From: Terriglobia bacterium
Lineage (GTDB): Bacteria; Acidobacteriota; Terriglobia; UBA7540
NCBI GenBank assembly: GCA_030036915.1
Contig: JASHSC010000316.1
Coordinates: forward strand, 1-6,912
Length of the DNA: 6,912 nucleotides
Direction of reading: 5' to 3'
Shown here: piece after piece, positions 4,844-6,912 of the stretch
Layout of the letters: each line of letters starts with the position of its first letter
Position numbering within the stretch: position 1 is the stretch's first letter
Translations under genes and position numbers: made by a program
The notes under the pieces: generated by a model
Databases searched by the model: none
What the model saw: the letters and a program-made list of their open reading frames with translations, nothing else
What the model was told of the DNA's origin: nothing

Positions 4844-6610
4844 ATGCATCGACGTGTGCTTTTTGCGCTGCTTGTCTGCTCATTTTGGACGGCGGGTGCC
4901 GCGCGCGCCCTGGAGCACCACGAAGTTGTGGTGGAACGAGGCGTAGCGGTGAAAATGCGCGACGGAATAGTTCTGCGCGCAGATGTTTACCGGCCCAAAG
5001 CGGAAGGCAAATTCCCCGTACTCCTCACGCGCACGCCCTATGACCGGCGCAGCGAAATCGACTTTGGGACTTTGGCAGCAGCGCGTGGCTACGTAGTGGT
5101 GACGCAGGACGTGCGCGGGCGCTTCGGCTCGGAAGGAGAATGGTACACGTTCAAATACGAATCACAGGACGGCTACGATACGGTGGAATGGGCTGCCGCA
5201 TTGCCCTACTGCAACGGAAAGGTGGCGATGTACAGCGCGTCTTACGTGGGAGCCACGCAAATGCTCGCCGCCATTGCCTCGCCGCCACACCTGGCAGCAA
5301 TTTTTCCGCAAATTACCGCCTCAAATTATCACGACGGGTGGGTGTATCAGGGCGGCGCGTTTGAGCTCTGGTTCAGCCAATCGTGGACGAGCGGCCTGGC
5401 CATCAACACCTTTGACCGGCGCATGGGCGGTGAATCCAAAGCCTCGCGCTGGGACATGGATCTGCCGCTTTCCAGTTATCCCCTGCTCAGCATCGGCACT
5501 GCGGAGGGGATGGCCGAATATTATTACGACTGGCTCAGGCATCCGGATTACGACGATTATTGGAAAGCTCTCTCGATCGACGAGCACGACGCCAACATCA
5601 CGGTTCCCGCCTATCACCAGGGCGGCTGGTACGACCTGTTCCTGGGCGGAACGCTGCGAAACTACATGCACATCAAAGCGCGCGGGGGCAGTGAGGCGGC
5701 GCGGCGCGGCCAGCGCCTGATTGTGGGACCATGGTTCCATGGACCCTTTACGGGCAAAACGGGCGACGTGGATTTCGGCCCCGAGGCGCGCAATGGCGAC
5801 AACCCTTACGATATCGAAGGCCTCCGGCTGCGATGGTTTGATTACGTCCTGAAGGGGATCGACAACGGAATCGAGAAGGAAAAGCCGATAAGAATATTTG
5901 TGATGGGGCGCAACCTCTGGCGCGAGGAGGATGATTGGCCGCTGGCACGCGCCCGGAGCACGCGGTATTACCTGCACTCGGAGGGCAGCGCCAACACACT
6001 GAGCGGTAACGGCGCATTGAGCACCACTGCGCCGGCATCAGAACCTGCCGACAAGTACACCTACGACCCGGCGGACCCCGCTCCTACGCGCGGCGGTGGC
6101 CTGTGCTGCGACAACAGCCACGAGGCCTCCGGCGCGTTCGACCAGCGGAGTGTGGAAGCGCGCCACGATGTGCTGGTGTATTCCACGCCGGCGTTCGATG
6201 AGGATACGGAGGTCACCGGCCCGATTACGCTGGAGATCTACGCCAGCTCCTCGGCGGTGGACACGGACTTCACCGGCAAGCTCGTGGACGTGTGGCCGAA
6301 CGGTTACGCGCAAAACCTGACCGATGGAATCCTTCGCGCCCGCTACCGCAACTCTCAAGAAAAAGCGGAGCTCATGAACCCCGGAGAGATCTACAAATTC
6401 ACCATCGATCTTGTGGCCACATCCAACGTTTTCTTGAAAGGGCATAAGTTGCGCCTTGAGATCTCCAGCAGCAACTTCCCGCATTACGACCGGAACCTGA
6501 ATACAGGCGAGGACCAGGGCCATTCGACACGCATGGTGAAGGCTATCAACAGCGTTTACCACAACGGCGAACATCCCTCCGCTTTGATTGTTCCGGTGGT
6601 GCCGCAATAA
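4844..6610 (+). CDS. Secreted CocE/NonD-type serine hydrolase (peptidase S15 superfamily)
   Basis: A 588-residue alpha/beta hydrolase. Residues 1-22 look like a Sec signal peptide: MHRR, hydrophobic VLFALLVCSFW, then a probable cleavage after ARA (20-22), so the enzyme acts in the periplasm or outside. The S15 catalytic domain covers about 30-350: the VKMRDGIVLRADVYRP opening (36-51), the PYDR oxyanion-hole tyrosine Tyr66, TQDVRGRFGSEG (87-98), nucleophile Ser133 in SASYVG (131-136), acid Asp264 in GGWYD (260-264), and His299 in GPWFHG (295-300). The C-terminal jelly-roll domain of X-Pro dipeptidyl-peptidase type spans about 355-585, with GGGLCC (417-422) and the WPNGYAQNLTDGILRARYR stretch (484-502). 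Relatives include cocaine esterase, alpha-amino-acid ester hydrolases and glutaryl-7-ACA acylases. The real substrate (an ester or an amide) cannot be read from sequence. The nucleophile elbow has Ser131 where Gly is usual. Confidence 0.9.
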   Translation: MHRRVLFALLVCSFWTAGAARALEHHEVVVERGVAVKMRDGIVLRADVYRPKAEGKFPVLLTRTPYDRRSEIDFGTLAAARGYVVVTQDVRGRFGSEGEWYTFKYESQDGYDTVEWAAALPYCNGKVAMYSASYVGATQMLAAIASPPHLAAIFPQITASNYHDGWVYQGGAFELWFSQSWTSGLAINTFDRRMGGESKASRWDMDLPLSSYPLLSIGTAEGMAEYYYDWLRHPDYDDYWKALSIDEHDANITVPAYHQGGWYDLFLGGTLRNYMHIKARGGSEAARRGQRLIVGPWFHGPFTGKTGDVDFGPEARNGDNPYDIEGLRLRWFDYVLKGIDNGIEKEKPIRIFVMGRNLWREEDDWPLARARSTRYYLHSEGSANTLSGNGALSTTAPASEPADKYTYDPADPAPTRGGGLCCDNSHEASGAFDQRSVEARHDVLVYSTPAFDEDTEVTGPITLEIYASSSAVDTDFTGKLVDVWPNGYAQNLTDGILRARYRNSQEKAELMNPGEIYKFTIDLVATSNVFLKGHKLRLEISSSNFPHYDRNLNTGEDQGHSTRMVKAINSVYHNGEHPSALIVPVVPQ

Positions 6611-6650
6611 GGGTCATTCGGTTCTTGTGGCTGGACCTTCCGCAGCTTGA

Positions 6651-6679
6651 TTGACGCCCAGCGGCAACCCGCCGATAAT
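6651..6679 (+). promoter_or_regulatory. Probable sigma70-type promoter of ilvC
   Basis: TTGACG (6651-6656) and GATAAT (6674-6679) are exactly 17 bp apart, each 5 of 6 to consensus. Transcription would start near 6686, about 42 nt before the ilvC ATG. It lies just past the hydrolase stop at 6610, with no convincing terminator between them, so ilvC may also receive some read-through. No leader peptide or T-box-like structure fits in the short leader, so attenuation is unlikely here. Confidence 0.6.
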
Positions 6680-6727
6680 GGATTCTCTTGTGCGCAACCT
6701 TTATCAAGGAAAGGCAACGATAAAACC

Positions 6728-6912
6728 ATGGAAGCCTACTACGATCCCGATGCCAACCTGGAAATCCTTCGCAATAAAACCCTCGGATTCATTGGTTATG
6801 GAAATCAAGGGCGCGCGCAGGCGCTGAATCTGCGCGATTCAGGCCTGGACGTGATGGTCGGCACGCTTCGCGACGAATCGGGAAGCCAGGCGGATAAGGA
6901 TGGCTTCACCGT
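6728..6912 (+). CDS. ilvC: Ketol-acid reductoisomerase, 5' part only
   Basis: 61 complete codons run to the right window edge. IlvC converts acetolactate and acetohydroxybutyrate to the dihydroxy acids of valine, leucine and isoleucine synthesis, using NAD(P)H and Mg2+. The N-terminus MEAYYDPDANLEIL matches the typical MxVYYDxDADL opening, followed by the Rossmann motif GYGNQG (23-28), AQALNLRDSGLDVMVG (30-45), and the cofactor-specificity loop around TLRDESGSQ (46-54). Arg29 follows the motif where many class I enzymes have His. The family-type opening supports this ATG even though the nearest purine-rich site (AAGG, 6711-6714) is 13 nt away, which is rather long. The catalytic metal-binding domain is outside the window. 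No ilvB or ilvN precedes it. Confidence 0.93.
   Translation, partial: MEAYYDPDANLEILRNKTLGFIGYGNQGRAQALNLRDSGLDVMVGTLRDESGSQADKDGFT

Noticed and set aside
5321..5977. 218-codon minus-strand frame opposite the hydrolase, and other frames within 4844-6610
   Set aside because: They are shadows of the S15 hydrolase, whose triad, signal peptide and C-terminal domain are all in one plus-strand frame.
6611..6645. GGTC/GACC dyad as terminator after the hydrolase
   Set aside because: It is a 4-bp stem with a 17-nt loop and no T-run, too weak to call.

Overview
This is a chromosomal window of ordinary metabolic genes from a GC-rich bacterium (coding DNA roughly 55-63% G+C in the lines I counted). There are no phage, plasmid, CRISPR or transposase genes and no rRNA or tRNA. 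The gene mix and protein wording (a Cys-type SelD with a GCAAK motif, a glutaryl-CoA dehydrogenase, a soluble transhydrogenase, a secreted S15/CocE-like hydrolase, and a proline-tailed membrane protein with a LPIYPGA...VRDFYQARLG core) resemble Acidobacteriota as I remember them. That assignment is inference and was not tested by search.

Layout. (1) 1-230, minus strand: the 5' end of selD, running off the left edge. (2) 231-430: a divergent intergenic region holding a good sigma70-type promoter for the rightward gene. (3) 431-1600, plus strand: glutaryl-CoA dehydrogenase (gcdH). (4) 1605-3011, minus strand: soluble pyridine nucleotide transhydrogenase (sthA), convergent with gcdH and with only 4 bp between the two stop codons. 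(5) 3012-4012: a gene-free kilobase. Its first part is the sthA leader with inverted repeats, an 11-bp tandem repeat follows, and the rest is about 40% G+C with no credible gene. (6) 4013-4594, plus strand: an unrecognised single-pass membrane protein. (7) 4595-4843: an intergenic region carrying a 52-bp interrupted palindrome of REP/MITE-like form just before the next ribosome binding site. (8) 4844-6610, plus strand: a secreted CocE/NonD (S15) serine hydrolase. (9) 6611-6727: a short gap with a strong-looking promoter. (10) 6728-6912, plus strand: the 5' end of ilvC, running off the right edge.

The genes do not form one operon or pathway. Each full gene appears to be its own transcription unit. 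Loose links can be drawn: GcdH feeds lysine/tryptophan/aromatic carbon to crotonyl-CoA, SthA balances NADPH against NADH, and IlvC consumes NADPH for branched-chain amino acid synthesis. These links are metabolic commonplaces and are not evidence of co-regulation. I do not see a new multi-gene system here. The items most worth a second look are the 52-bp palindrome in the hydrolase leader, the uncharacterised membrane protein, and the AT-rich gap.
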